Shown here in pieces: positions 1-6,733 of a stretch of DNA of 6,736 nucleotides. Each line of letters starts with the position of its first letter. The stretch's first letter is position 1. A program made the translations under genes and the position numbers. The stretch spans positions 1-6,736 of the forward strand of contig USAL01000101.1 of NCBI GenBank assembly GCA_900552545.1, given 5' to 3'. This stretch comes from an uncultured Sutterella sp. GTDB taxonomy: Bacteria; Pseudomonadota; Gammaproteobacteria; Burkholderiales; Burkholderiaceae_F. The notes below the pieces were generated by a model. That model searched no databases and was not told where the DNA came from. It saw only the letters and a program-made list of their open reading frames with translations.

Positions 1-401
1 ACGGCCGAGAGCTCCTCGTCGGTAAGCTTGGCGCCGTCGGCGAGCGTGATCGAATACACGACGCCGCGCTCGACGCGCAGCACGTCGTTGATGCCGGTGT
101 TGTGCACGATGTCGGTTGCCTTCGACGCCCAGGGGCTGATCGTGCCCAGACGCGGCACCACAAGAAACGCGACGTCGGCACGAACGTCCTCGGCGGGATC
201 GCCGTAGTCAAGCAGCGTTTCAAGGCGCTTTTGCTCGGCCTCGCCGAGCGCGTGCTCGGCATGAACAAAGTGAATGTAGCGGCCGCTGACGGCTGTTACT
301 GCGCGCGCAGCACCCTCGAGCCGGGCAAGAAGCCGTTCGGCTCGGAAGGTCGACAGTGCACGGGAACCGGGGATCCTGATAACGACGGATGCGTTGGACA
401 T
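1..401 (-). CDS. purL: Phosphoribosylformylglycinamidine synthase, N-terminal part (runs off left edge)
   Basis: This is the 5' end of purL. PurL catalyses the ATP- and glutamine-dependent conversion of FGAR to FGAM, the fourth step of de novo purine synthesis, in the cytoplasm. Reading the minus strand from the ATG at 399-401 gives 133 complete residues with no stop before the edge. Residues 83-101 read PRLGTISPWASKATDIVHN, a hallmark of the large single-chain proteobacterial PurL. The following VERGVVY and the early RYIHFVHAE segment also fit its PurS-like N-terminal domain. The full enzyme is about 1300 residues, so only about a tenth is present and the glutaminase and synthase domains lie outside. 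The ATG is chosen because family proteins start a few residues before this point; no strong Shine-Dalgarno is visible in front of it. The gene is divergent from nnr across a 432-bp gap. Confidence 0.93.
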   Translation of the reverse strand, partial: MSNASVVIRIPGSRALSTFRAERLLARLEGAARAVTAVSGRYIHFVHAEHALGEAEQKRLETLLDYGDPAEDVRADVAFLVVPRLGTISPWASKATDIVHNTGINDVLRVERGVVYSITLADGAKLTDEELSA

Positions 402-484
402 AGATGGCTCAAAAAACCGTTGGAAGATGAAATCGTGGCCCGCCCCGGCGCAAAGCGCTTTTCGAACCCCTCCGCTCCCCTATC

Positions 485-515
485 AAACGTGCCGGTTGAT
501 GACCGGCATTCGTTT
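485..515. repeat. Imperfect dyad / stem-loop in the probable purL leader
   Basis: The core TGCCGGT (490-496) and ACCGGCA (502-508) form a perfect 7-bp stem around the loop TGATG. Outside it, AAACG (485-489) and CGTTT (511-515) pair again after a short asymmetric internal loop. If purL starts from the TATAAT at 568-573, this hairpin lies in its untranslated leader, about 90 nt before the ATG. It could be an operator or an RNA structure. No T-tract follows the stem on either strand, so it is not a standard terminator. Confidence 0.4.
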
Positions 516-567
516 AAAAAAGAGGCCTTCGGGAGGTGTTTTTGCTTGCCGGGCGGTCAATCTATGG

Positions 568-573
568 ATTATA
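568..573 (-). promoter_or_regulatory. Candidate -10 box for purL
   Basis: On the minus strand this hexamer reads TATAAT, a perfect sigma-70 -10 sequence, inside a locally AT-richer patch. No good TTGACA-like -35 box is found 16-18 bp upstream (about 590-597), so activity would need an activator or the match is chance. Transcription from here would start near position 561 and give a leader of about 160 nt before the purL ATG. Confidence 0.3.
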
Positions 574-651
574 CGAGATGCACATTGCCCTTTTGCCTTT
601 CTTTTTACTCGAGGAGGGCTCCCCGCACACCTTGTTTCACGCCTTGCTGCC

Positions 652-669
652 GCCCGGAGAGCCCGGAGA
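652..669. repeat. Two-copy 9-bp tandem repeat
   Basis: GCCCGGAGA occurs twice back to back (652-660 and 661-669), followed by a further G. It is a minor sequence feature in the gap upstream of nnr. It could be slippage-derived, and no function is evident. Confidence 0.5.
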
Positions 670-690
670 GAATAGGTAATTTGCAGCAGT

Positions 691-723
691 ACGCCGCCTG
701 CTGGTCTAAAATCCAGGCGGCGT
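691..723. repeat. 10-bp perfect inverted repeat upstream of nnr
   Basis: ACGCCGCCTG (691-700) and CAGGCGGCGT (714-723) are exact reverse complements separated by 13 bases. The spacer contains TAAAAT (707-712), which resembles a plus-strand -10 box, although no good -35 box lies at the right spacing. The dyad sits about 110 bp before the nnr start codon. It could be an operator for nnr or an RNA hairpin in its leader. No T-run follows, so it is not an ordinary terminator. Confidence 0.45.
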
Positions 724-833
724 TGACGGCCGCAGGCTTCCTTGCGGGCCTATTTTTGCCCCTCGGTGCGATTGCCCGGCCTTCACGAGAAACGCTCATT
801 TTTCGATCGCTACGCTTTTTTCCGATCAAGGTT

Positions 834-2297
834 ATGGCTCAACAAATTCTCAATCTCGACGAGCTCTCCGCTCTCGAGCATCGCTTCAGCAACGTTCTGC
901 CCGAGGGCGAACTCATGCGCCGCGCCGGCCGCGCTGTGGCTGAAAAAATTCTTGCCGAGCGCCCCGACGCGCAGCACGTCGTCATTGCCTGCGGCCCTGG
1001 CAACAACGGCGGCGACGGCTTTGCCGCCGCGCTTTTCCTGAAGAACAAAGGCAAGCGCGTCACCTGCGCCCTGATCGGCTGCGACAAACCCAAGACCGAG
1101 GAAGCCCGCATGATGTTTGATGCCTGGGTCTCGGCCGGCGGCATGGTGATTGCCGACCCCTACAGCGCCGACAAGGCCGACGTCGTGGTCGACGCGATCT
1201 TCGGCACGGGTCTGAAGAAGGCGCTCGCAGGCGACTTCCTCGACGCCGCAATGTGGTTCAACGAGCGCCGGGCGCTTCGCGTGTCGATCGACATCCCGAC
1301 GGGCCTTGACGCCATGACCGGCCACTGGGTGGGCGGCATCAAGGGGTGCCACGCCGACATCACGATGGCGATGCTCGCTCCGAAGGCTGGCTGCTACATG
1401 TGCGACGGCGCCGATGCCGCAGGCGAAATCATCGTCAACGAACTCAACGTCTCGGTTCCCCTCTCGACCCTGGGCGTGATTGATCAGAGCGACTTCCGCC
1501 ACGTCTGCGAGCGGCGCGACCGCAACACCCACAAGGGCACCTACGGGCACGTCGCCGTGATCGGCGGCGCCGACGGCACGGTCGGTGCGGCGCTTCTTGC
1601 CGCCCGTGCGGCGCTCGTGATGGGTGCCGGGCGCGTGACGGTTGAACTCATGAGCGAGAAGGCCCCGGCCTACGACATGCTCTATCCGGAACTCATGTTT
1701 GCGACCGAGCCGGTTGATCTCACCAAGACCACCTGCAACGTGGTGGGCTGCGGCATGGGCTTTTCCGACAAGGCCCGTGCGCGCCTTGAAGCGGCGATCG
1801 CAAGCCCCGCGATGCTGATTCTTGATGCCGATGCGTTGCGCATGATCGCCGACGACCAGAAGCTTCAGGACGCAGTCCTTGCGCGCCGCTCGCACACCGT
1901 GATCACCCCGCACCCAGGCGAAGCCGCCGCCATTCTTGGCAAGGCCATCAAGGACGTTGAAGCCGACCGCATCAATACCTGCCGCGAGCTGTCGCTGCAG
2001 ACGGGCGCCATCTCGATTCTGAAGGGTGTCGGAAGCGTCATCGCGCTTCGCAGCTCGCGCTGCTGGATCAACCCGACTGGCAACGCCTCGCTTGCAACCG
2101 CAGGCTCGGGCGATGTGCTGGCCGGCATGCTGGGCGCCCTCTTTGCCCAGCACTACGACCTCGTGAGCGCCACGCTCGGCACCGTGTACCTGCACGGTGC
2201 GGCAAGTGAAGGCATCTACGCGGGCATGACCGCAGGCGACATCGCGCAGAACGCCGCCGCCATCCTTGATCAGATGCGCGAGGACTTCACGCGCTGA
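834..2297 (+). CDS. nnr: Bifunctional NAD(P)H-hydrate repair enzyme (epimerase / ADP-dependent dehydratase)
   Basis: This is a 487-residue cytoplasmic fusion that repairs damaged nicotinamide cofactors. The N-terminal YjeF_N domain (about 1-215) interconverts R- and S-NAD(P)H hydrate. It shows GPGNNGGDG at 54-62, DAIFGTGL at 120-127 with the likely catalytic Asp120, and IPTGLDA at 154-160. The C-terminal carbohydrate-kinase-like domain (about 225-487) dehydrates the S form using ADP. It shows the glycine-rich HVAVIGGADGTVGAA at 239-253, ILDADAL at 329-335, TPHPGEAA at 358-365 and NPTGNASLATAGSGDVLAG at 413-431 with the catalytic Asp427. Both halves look intact and the length is usual for the fused bacterial form. 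The reading frame stays open far upstream, but the ATG at 834 fits the family start (MAQQILNLDELSALE); only a weak AAGG lies just before it. A strong terminator follows, so it appears to be transcribed alone. Confidence 0.95.
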   Translation: MAQQILNLDELSALEHRFSNVLPEGELMRRAGRAVAEKILAERPDAQHVVIACGPGNNGGDGFAAALFLKNKGKRVTCALIGCDKPKTEEARMMFDAWVSAGGMVIADPYSADKADVVVDAIFGTGLKKALAGDFLDAAMWFNERRALRVSIDIPTGLDAMTGHWVGGIKGCHADITMAMLAPKAGCYMCDGADAAGEIIVNELNVSVPLSTLGVIDQSDFRHVCERRDRNTHKGTYGHVAVIGGADGTVGAALLAARAALVMGAGRVTVELMSEKAPAYDMLYPELMFATEPVDLTKTTCNVVGCGMGFSDKARARLEAAIASPAMLILDADALRMIADDQKLQDAVLARRSHTVITPHPGEAAAILGKAIKDVEADRINTCRELSLQTGAISILKGVGSVIALRSSRCWINPTGNASLATAGSGDVLAGMLGALFAQHYDLVSATLGTVYLHGAASEGIYAGMTAGDIAQNAAAILDQMREDFTR

Positions 2298-2312
2298 TGC
2301 AAGGCCCCCTGT

Positions 2313-2333
2313 AGCGTCGCAATCAACGACGCT
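2313..2333. repeat. Stem-loop between the nnr stop codon and its terminator
   Basis: AGCGTCG (2313-2319) and CGACGCT (2327-2333) form a perfect 7-bp stem around a 7-base loop, starting 15 bases after the nnr stop codon. No T-tract follows on either strand, so it is not itself an intrinsic terminator. It may stabilise the 3' end of the nnr message. Confidence 0.4.
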
Positions 2334-2350
2334 TCATGAGCAAACCCTTA

Positions 2351-2389
2351 CGACCCGGCAGGTTCACGCAGCCTTGCCGGGTTGTTTTT
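2351..2389 (+). terminator. Intrinsic terminator of nnr
   Basis: ACCCGGCA (2353-2360) pairs with TGCCGGGT (2375-2382), extended by a G-T and a C-G pair to 2351 and 2384. A run of five T (2385-2389) follows directly. It lies 54 bases after the nnr stop codon and points the right way, so it is the natural end of that transcript. Confidence 0.88.
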
Positions 2390-2504
2390 CCTTAAAAACA
2401 ATTACCTAATCTAATGTACTACAAGGATGAGGGAATATCCTATCTGCGACATTTCCCTCCCCTGAACTCTCCCGCATCGCGGGAAAATCCCGGGCGCTTG
2501 AGGT

Positions 2505-2551
2505 AAAAAAATCGCCTGCGGCCGCATGGCATTGCGCTCACGACCGCAGGC
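2505..2551 (-). terminator. Orphan minus-strand intrinsic terminator
   Basis: On the minus strand GCCTGCGG (2551-2544) pairs with CCGCAGGC (2521-2514). After GA there follow seven T (complement of 2505-2511). The 8-bp GC-rich stem and U-tract are the classical form, although the 22-base loop is long. Nothing T-rich follows on the plus strand, so it works in one direction only. The nearest recognisable minus-strand gene upstream is beyond the LysR gene and has its own terminator at 4052-4084, so this one has no obvious client. Confidence 0.7.
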
Positions 2552-2593
2552 TGCAAGAGGAAAGGGACAAAAGAAGAACAAATGACTGAGGCG

Positions 2594-2649
2594 TTCTGCC
2601 GAACACCGTAAAACCTTTTGGCAAACGCACTTGCCCGGCTTCGGCAGAA
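2594..2649. repeat. 10-bp perfect inverted repeat
   Basis: TTCTGCCGAA (2594-2603) and TTCGGCAGAA (2640-2649) are exact reverse complements with 36 bases between them. Nested inside are GGCAA (2620-2624) and TTGCC (2631-2635). The outer stem can be lengthened by CGTT/AACG if two bases are bulged. No target-site duplication or transposase is nearby, so an RNA fold is more likely than a mobile element. Confidence 0.5.
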
Positions 2650-2805
2650 AACGACAGACGATCGGGTTTACCGCACACCGAACCTACCAAGGGAGACGGA
2701 ACCTGCCGCCGCTGTCGATTTCCTTCGCGAAACCAGACGCCGTCAAAACGAACGGTTGCCGACCGCCTGTGACTACATCCTAATGCCGGAACTTCCAATC
2801 CGCCT

Positions 2806-2824
2806 TATTATTAGCAAAGCTAAT
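2806..2824 (+). promoter_or_regulatory. LysR-type operator (T-N11-A dyad) over a candidate -10 box
   Basis: ATTAGC-AAA-GCTAAT (2810-2824) is a perfect 15-bp dyad whose inner TTAGCAAAGCTAA fits the T-N11-A rule for LysR-family binding sites. It lies 28 bases before the ATG of the LysR gene. TATTAT at 2806-2811 matches the -10 consensus in five of six positions and overlaps the dyad; no clear -35 box is visible. A regulator bound here would block or modulate the promoter, the standard autoregulation arrangement of this family. Confidence 0.55.
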
Positions 2825-2852
2825 GATTTTCCATTCTCTCACCTAATCCATC

Positions 2853-3977
2853 ATGCCAAGCATCAAGTCGGCGGCGGCTCCCATGAATCCTCAAAAATCC
2901 GCACCGCTATCGCAGGAACCGTTGGGCGGCGCTTCCGGCCGCCGCGAATTTGCCTCCGACATCGCCGCAGGCGCTTTCGGCCCGGTGAGCGGCCCGCACC
3001 GCAAAATTGACCTTCGCGCCGTGCAGCCCGCGCAGCTTGCGGTGTTCGTGCTTGCCGCAAGAAGTCCCTCGTTTTCAGAGGCCGCGCGCCGCCTAGGGCT
3101 CACGCAGTCGGCAGTCTCGCAGGCCGTTGATCGTCTCGAGCGCCTTCTTGACGTTCGCCTCTTTGACCGGACGGTGCGCCCACCGCGGCTCACGCAGAGA
3201 GGCGAAGAGATCCTTGCTCCCGCGCAGGACGTGGTGAGAGAATCGCAGCGCTTTCTTCGCGCCGTCGCAGCCATCCTTACCGGTCAGCTCCGGTCGCTTC
3301 GCTTTGGAATTACCGAGGGCGCCGCAAGCTACGCAAGCAGCGAAATCGAAGCGGCGCTGTTGCCCATGGTGGAAAACTTCGACGCCCAGTGGGGCCTCAT
3401 TCCGAAGATCGTTCAGGACTTTCACGAGGGGCGCTTTGACGTTGCCGTGGCGCCCGACATCCCGGCCGAAGACCGGTCTCTTGCCCGCATGCTTGTTTCG
3501 GAGCGCTACCTCATCGTCTACCCCAAGACCGAGAGGATCGACGCCGACATGCTCCCGCCCGAGCAGCTCTTTGCAAGGCTCACCCTGCCCTTCGTTTCAA
3601 GCCGCCACGAATCCCTCGACTGGCGCCGCTCGCAGGCCATGCTGCGCATTCTGGGTCTGAGCGTGCACCGGCGCATCGTGATGGAAAACGCCCAGTCGGC
3701 CACCAATGCCGTCTGCCGAGGACTTGGCTGGACCATCCTGCCTCCGATGAGTCTCTGGAGCATCCGCGATTCGCTCCAGGACGTGACGGTACATCTAACC
3801 GGAACGGCCAACATTGAAAAAACGCTCTGGGCGGCGGCGCGCACCACCACCTACATCCCGGTGCTCGAAAAGATCGCGTCGGTCTACCGCAAGATGCTCA
3901 AGGAGAAGTGGCTCCCCGATCTCGTCGCGCGCAAACCCGTACTCGGGCAATTTGTGCACGTCGGCGCCGACGACTGA
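2853..3977 (+). CDS. LysR-family transcriptional regulator with extended N-terminus
   Basis: This is a 374-residue DNA-binding regulator. The winged helix-turn-helix spans about residues 58-117, with the signature FSEAARRLGLTQSAVSQAVDRLERLLDVRLFDR (positions 74-106; the first helix pair and the recognition helix are clear). A linker helix follows, then an effector-binding domain from about 147 to 345 of the periplasmic-binding-protein fold (LRFGITEGA at 149-157, RFDVAVAPD at 194-202). The ligand cannot be told from sequence. Most LysR proteins begin a few residues before the HTH; here about 50 extra residues, rich in Ala, Gly and Pro, precede it. Starts at ATG 2853, ATG 2883 or GTG 2985 are all in frame and none has a good ribosome binding site. 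GTG 2985 would give a typical 330-residue protein. The target genes are unknown; the convergent autotransporter is a neighbour, not a proven target. Confidence 0.9.
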   Translation: MPSIKSAAAPMNPQKSAPLSQEPLGGASGRREFASDIAAGAFGPVSGPHRKIDLRAVQPAQLAVFVLAARSPSFSEAARRLGLTQSAVSQAVDRLERLLDVRLFDRTVRPPRLTQRGEEILAPAQDVVRESQRFLRAVAAILTGQLRSLRFGITEGAASYASSEIEAALLPMVENFDAQWGLIPKIVQDFHEGRFDVAVAPDIPAEDRSLARMLVSERYLIVYPKTERIDADMLPPEQLFARLTLPFVSSRHESLDWRRSQAMLRILGLSVHRRIVMENAQSATNAVCRGLGWTILPPMSLWSIRDSLQDVTVHLTGTANIEKTLWAAARTTTYIPVLEKIASVYRKMLKEKWLPDLVARKPVLGQFVHVGADD

Positions 3978-3982
3978 ACTCG

Positions 3983-4005
3983 TGACCGGGCCTTCGATCC
4001 GGTCA
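3983..4005 (+). repeat. Stem-loop just after the LysR gene
   Basis: TGACCGG (3983-3989) and CCGGTCA (3999-4005) form a perfect 7-bp stem with a 9-base loop, five bases after the LysR stop codon. No T-tract follows, so it is not a canonical intrinsic terminator. It may protect the 3' end of the message or act with Rho. Confidence 0.4.
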
Positions 4006-4051
4006 AGCCCCTCCCCGCCTTACGCTGCCTCCTACAATCCGACCTGCGCTC

Positions 4052-4084
4052 AAAAAGGGGCAGCCCCGTCAGAGAGACTGCCCC
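4052..4084 (-). terminator. Intrinsic terminator of the autotransporter gene
   Basis: On the minus strand GGGGCAG (4084-4078) pairs with CTGCCCC (4063-4057), followed directly by five T (complement of 4052-4056). The 14-base loop can partly re-pair with the stem. It lies 74 bases after the autotransporter stop codon and is correctly oriented for it. It also shields the LysR gene from antisense reading. Confidence 0.8.
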
Positions 4085-4158
4085 GCAAATGAGGCTCCCG
4101 GCAAGGCTGGTCAATTCCTTACGCGAGTGCCTCAGGGGAAATTTAGAGTTTTTCTTGG

Positions 4159-6651
4159 TTAGAAGAGGATCTTCACCGTCGCCCCGACACCATGGGAGGT
4201 GACGTCGCTGCCGAAGGCACCTGTGTAGGAGACCCCGAGCGTTGCGCTCTTGCCGATTTCGGCTTCAATGCCAAGGCTCACCACGCCCAAACCGTTGAGC
4301 TCATCGCCCTTGAGCTGCGCGGTACGCGCGTCGCCCACGCTCATGCGGGCCGTACCCTGGTTGTCGCCCATAAACTGCAACCAGGCGAGATCGCCCTTCA
4401 CAGCCATGCGGGCGTTGCCGAGCATGAAGTTCTTCTTGCCGCGCACGCCGAGGTTGAAGGTCCACACGTCCTGATCGTCAAATTCGGTCTTGAACGCATG
4501 GTTTCCAACGCGCTCGGTAAAGCCGTCGGCGCTCACGTGCATGTAGCCAAGGCCCGCGTACGGCTCAACCGAGAAGCTCTCGGTGACAAAACCGCGATAG
4601 CCCGCCTCAACAAAGAGCTGCGTCACGTCGGCATCGTACGAGACATGATTGCGCTGGGAGTCCGCACCAACGGTGAGCGTGCGGTCGCCCGAGCGATCCT
4701 GCGACGTGTAGATGAGGCCGTAGCCGAGACCCACGAGGTCCCAGTTGTTCTGACCGTAGATGCCAAAGTGCAGATCGTCGCTGTCGACCTTGCCCGCACG
4801 AGCAGCATCAAGCTTCGTCGTGCCGTAGCCAAAGAAGATGCCAGTCTTGCTGTCGAGGCCGTAGTGGTACTCGGCGCCGATGTAGCCCGCATAGGCGTCG
4901 ACGTCGGCATTGGCCGAGCCGCCGTCAAGACTCATCCAGGCCCCGGTTCCAGTCGCCCACAGACGCACGCCGTTTCCAAGCTCGGTCGTCTTGGCCGTGC
5001 CGGCATCGGCCGCGATCTCCTTGATCGTGCGCGTCATGGAGGCCGAATTCATCAAGGTCGCCTGCTGCATCTTGAGGTGCAGGTCGCTGCCAAGAGAGGC
5101 AACCGTGTTGCGGAACTGATCCTTGGACGAAAGCGCAAGTTCGCCTGTGATCGCGCTCTCGGCCGCGCCCACGATGGCACTTGCCACGGCAGCCTGCGGC
5201 GCATTGCGGGCAAAGTCACTCGCGGCCGACTGGTTGCGGCTCATGGTCGCCGTGAGCTTGTTGTCCTTGACGGCGACTTCGGTTGTCAGGAACGCGTAGT
5301 CAGGCGTGGGAGGCGCATTCTCGACGCCCTCGAGCTTTTCAGCCGTCACGGACCCCGTGATGGTCTCGCCGCCCATAACTGCGGCCATGACGTCCTTGTC
5401 AAGCGCCGTAATCGTCAGCGACGAACCTTCCTTGAAGGTGAGCGCGCCGACGTTGACGTCCTGGCCCGCTGCGAGAGCATACGTGCCGCCCTTGTTGACG
5501 GTGATGTCAACCGAGTGGCCAGCGTCGGCCAAGGTCTTCAGCTCACCCTTCATCGTGAACTTGTCGTCGTACGCATTGATGATGCCGAAGGTGCCGCCGT
5601 TGACGACCACCTTGCCGCTGATGGACTCATCGTCACCCGCGGTCACGCCGAAGGAATGGTTGAAGCCGTAGAGCCCACCGGCTTCAACAACCGTGCCGCC
5701 GCGGTAGGTGTTGTTGCCCGTCATGACGAGCGTACCGGCGCCGCGCTTCACAAGCGACCCTTCATACGCGCGCGACTCAATCGCGGCAATGCGTTCCTTG
5801 TAGTACTTGGTTCGCCAGGCGATCGCGTCTTCCTTGCTGATCTGCTCCTGCTTTTCGTTCAGGCCGACGATGTCGTCCTCCGTATTGAGGAGCACGTCGC
5901 CAAGAAGATTCTTTTCGCTTTCAGACAAGTCAGCGATGGATTTGAGCTCAAGCGTCGGGTTCTTCAACCACTTCTCAGCCGCGGCCTTCCACTTGGCATC
6001 CTCCTCCTTGCGCTGATCAAGCGCAACGTTGGTGATGCTGTTTGACCAAACATCCAAGGACGTCGCGGCCATGTTGTAGTTGAATTCGCCAAGGAACTGG
6101 CCCGGACCGTACATGCCCTTGTTGAGATCAGGCACGCCCCAGCCCATGCGGTCTGAAACCTGACCGTCGGTCGAGATCGTCTTGTCCGTATTGGCCCAGC
6201 CGTCCATCACGTTGCCGTCGGGGTTGTAGTGATTGGTGGTCGTAAACATGACGTCGCGCACCTGGACGGCGCTCATGTCGGCATAGCGCGACATCAGCAC
6301 GGTGAGCGCACCGGTGACGTGGGGTGCGGCCATCGACGTACCGGAAGCGTTTTCCCACTTCGGCGCACCGTTCGATAGATCGACCTTCGAACCATAAATG
6401 CCTGAACCCGGAGCCGTCACCGTCCACCACTTGGCTAGACCGGCCTCGTTCCATTGATTGTTGAGAGCATAGGTGGGCTTTTCGGCATTGGCAGTCTTCA
6501 TCAAGCCTGCAACGGCAACCCAGTTCTTTTCAGCCGACGGATTGAAGTACGAATAAAGCGGCCGGTAGTAGGGATTGGCAAAGTCGCGGTTGCCGGTCGT
6601 AAAGACCTGAATGACGTTCGTGTCCTTCACCGCTTCGTAGGCGCCGTCCAC
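4159..6651 (-). pseudogene. 5'-truncated S8 (subtilisin-type) serine protease autotransporter
   Basis: The frame encodes 830 residues from a GTG at 6651. Residues 1-190 are the back half of a subtilase: the oxyanion-hole Asn in TTGN (18-21) and the catalytic serine in GTSMAAPHV (Ser106). A charged helical stretch (about 210-295) is followed by a PATR-like repeat, LVKRGAGTLVMTGNNTYRGG (300-319), then beta-helix-like stalk. From about 560 to the terminal ILF is a type V autotransporter barrel that would export the protease to the cell surface. The signal peptide and the catalytic Asp and His regions, expected before residue 1, are absent. Upstream in frame are TAG (6664-6666) and TGA (6670-6672), and the GTG has no Shine-Dalgarno. 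The product would be neither secreted nor active. It ends with TAA at 4159-4161 and has its own terminator. The rest of the frame is intact, suggesting recent loss or a silent copy. Confidence 0.85.
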
Positions 6652-6683
6652 AAAGGAAGTGAACTAAGGTCATCGTTGCGGAA

Positions 6684-6698
6684 TTTTGAATCTCAAAA
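6684..6698. promoter_or_regulatory. 15-bp dyad over the -35 box of the right-edge promoter
   Basis: TTTTGA-ATC-TCAAAA is a perfect inverted repeat that covers the candidate -35 hexamer at 6686-6691. Its inner TTTGAATCTCAAA also fits T-N11-A. It is a likely operator for the gene beginning past the right edge. The half-sites differ from those in front of the LysR gene, so the same regulator need not bind both. Confidence 0.45.
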
Positions 6699-6714
6699 CG
6701 AATACGGCTATAAG
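6686..6714 (+). promoter_or_regulatory. Sigma-70-type promoter pointing out of the right edge
   Basis: TTGAAT (6686-6691) and TATAAG (6709-6714) are separated by 17 bp. They match the -35 and -10 consensus in four and five positions respectively. Transcription would start near 6720, immediately before the strong ribosome binding site at 6726-6733. The region is clearly AT-richer than the neighbouring genes. Confidence 0.6.
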
Positions 6715-6725
6715 CCATGTATCAA

Positions 6726-6733
6726 AAGGAGGT
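6726..6733 (+). promoter_or_regulatory. Perfect Shine-Dalgarno of a gene starting beyond the window
   Basis: AAGGAGGT is fully complementary to the 16S rRNA 3' end and sits 12-19 bases downstream of the -10 box at 6709-6714. A start codon is expected a few bases past position 6736. The gene itself is not visible. Confidence 0.65.

Larger units (their letters stand above)
402..833. other. Divergent intergenic region between purL and nnr
   Basis: No convincing coding region is visible in these 432 bases; the short open frames lack family motifs and start signals. The stretch should hold the start sites of both purL (minus) and nnr (plus). It contains an imperfect dyad at 485-515, a perfect minus-strand TATAAT at 568-573, a 9-bp tandem repeat at 652-669 and a 10-bp inverted repeat at 691-723. 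A TTGACG at 723-728 resembles a -35 box for nnr, but no good -10 box lies at the right distance, so the nnr promoter is not resolved. A smaller GC-poor patch around 510-610 matches a promoter zone. I do not recognise a known riboswitch. Confidence 0.6.
2505..2649 (-). ncRNA. Candidate small RNA ending at the orphan terminator
   Basis: Read on the minus strand, this segment has three parts. A stem of TTCTGCCGAA (2649-2640) with TTCGGCAGAA (2603-2594) encloses a smaller GGCAA/TTGCC hairpin. A pyrimidine-rich linker of about 30 bases follows (about 2584-2555), and then the terminator hairpin with its U-tract. Structured 5' part, open linker and terminator are the usual plan of a trans-acting bacterial sRNA. 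The 5' end is unknown and no good promoter was found, so it may start further upstream. I do not recognise a known family; RNase P, tmRNA and SRP signatures were not seen. The RNA gene is inferred from structure alone. Confidence 0.25.
2390..2852. other. Intergenic region between nnr and the LysR gene
   Basis: I see no convincing protein gene in these 463 bases. Open frames on either strand start at rare codons (TTG), lack ribosome binding sites and show no family motifs. The first 70 bases are AT-rich. A short hairpin, TCCCGC-ATC-GCGGGA, lies at 2470-2484. The region also carries a minus-strand terminator at 2505-2551, a 10-bp inverted repeat at 2594-2649 and the LysR-type dyad at 2810-2824, each listed separately. 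Confidence 0.6.

Noticed and set aside
485..543. A terminator or attenuator formed by the 490-508 hairpin or by the CCTTCGGGAGG segment (526-536) with the nearby T and A runs.
   Set aside because: The second stem is only three or four base pairs, and the first is not followed by a T-tract on either strand. Neither meets the usual form.
102..833. An upstream extension of the nnr reading frame that overlaps purL.
   Set aside because: The added residues are unlike any YjeF_N protein and cross the purL coding sequence. The family start is the ATG at 834.
810..2195. A 461-codon open frame on the minus strand, opposite nnr.
   Set aside because: It is a shadow of the nnr codon pattern, rich in His, Arg, Ala and Gly, with no recognisable domain or start signal.
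2538..2798. An 86-codon minus-strand frame ending inside the orphan terminator.
   Set aside because: It starts with TTG without a ribosome binding site, has no motifs, and its stop falls within the hairpin. A non-coding RNA explains the terminator better.
2618..3010. A 130-codon plus-strand frame overlapping the start of the LysR gene.
   Set aside because: It begins at a TTG, has no ribosome binding site or motif, and runs over the LysR dyad and start codon in another frame.
4192..6045. A 617-codon open frame on the plus strand, opposite the autotransporter.
   Set aside because: It mirrors the codon bias of the GC-rich minus-strand gene, has low-complexity Ala/Val/Arg/His-rich content and no family motif. 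The minus frame has clear protease and barrel motifs.
6530..6718. A minus-strand ATG at 6718 that could be a frameshifted start of the autotransporter.
   Set aside because: The 62 codons show no signal peptide and then read the protease region out of frame. There is no Shine-Dalgarno on this strand; the purine-rich site there belongs to the plus strand.
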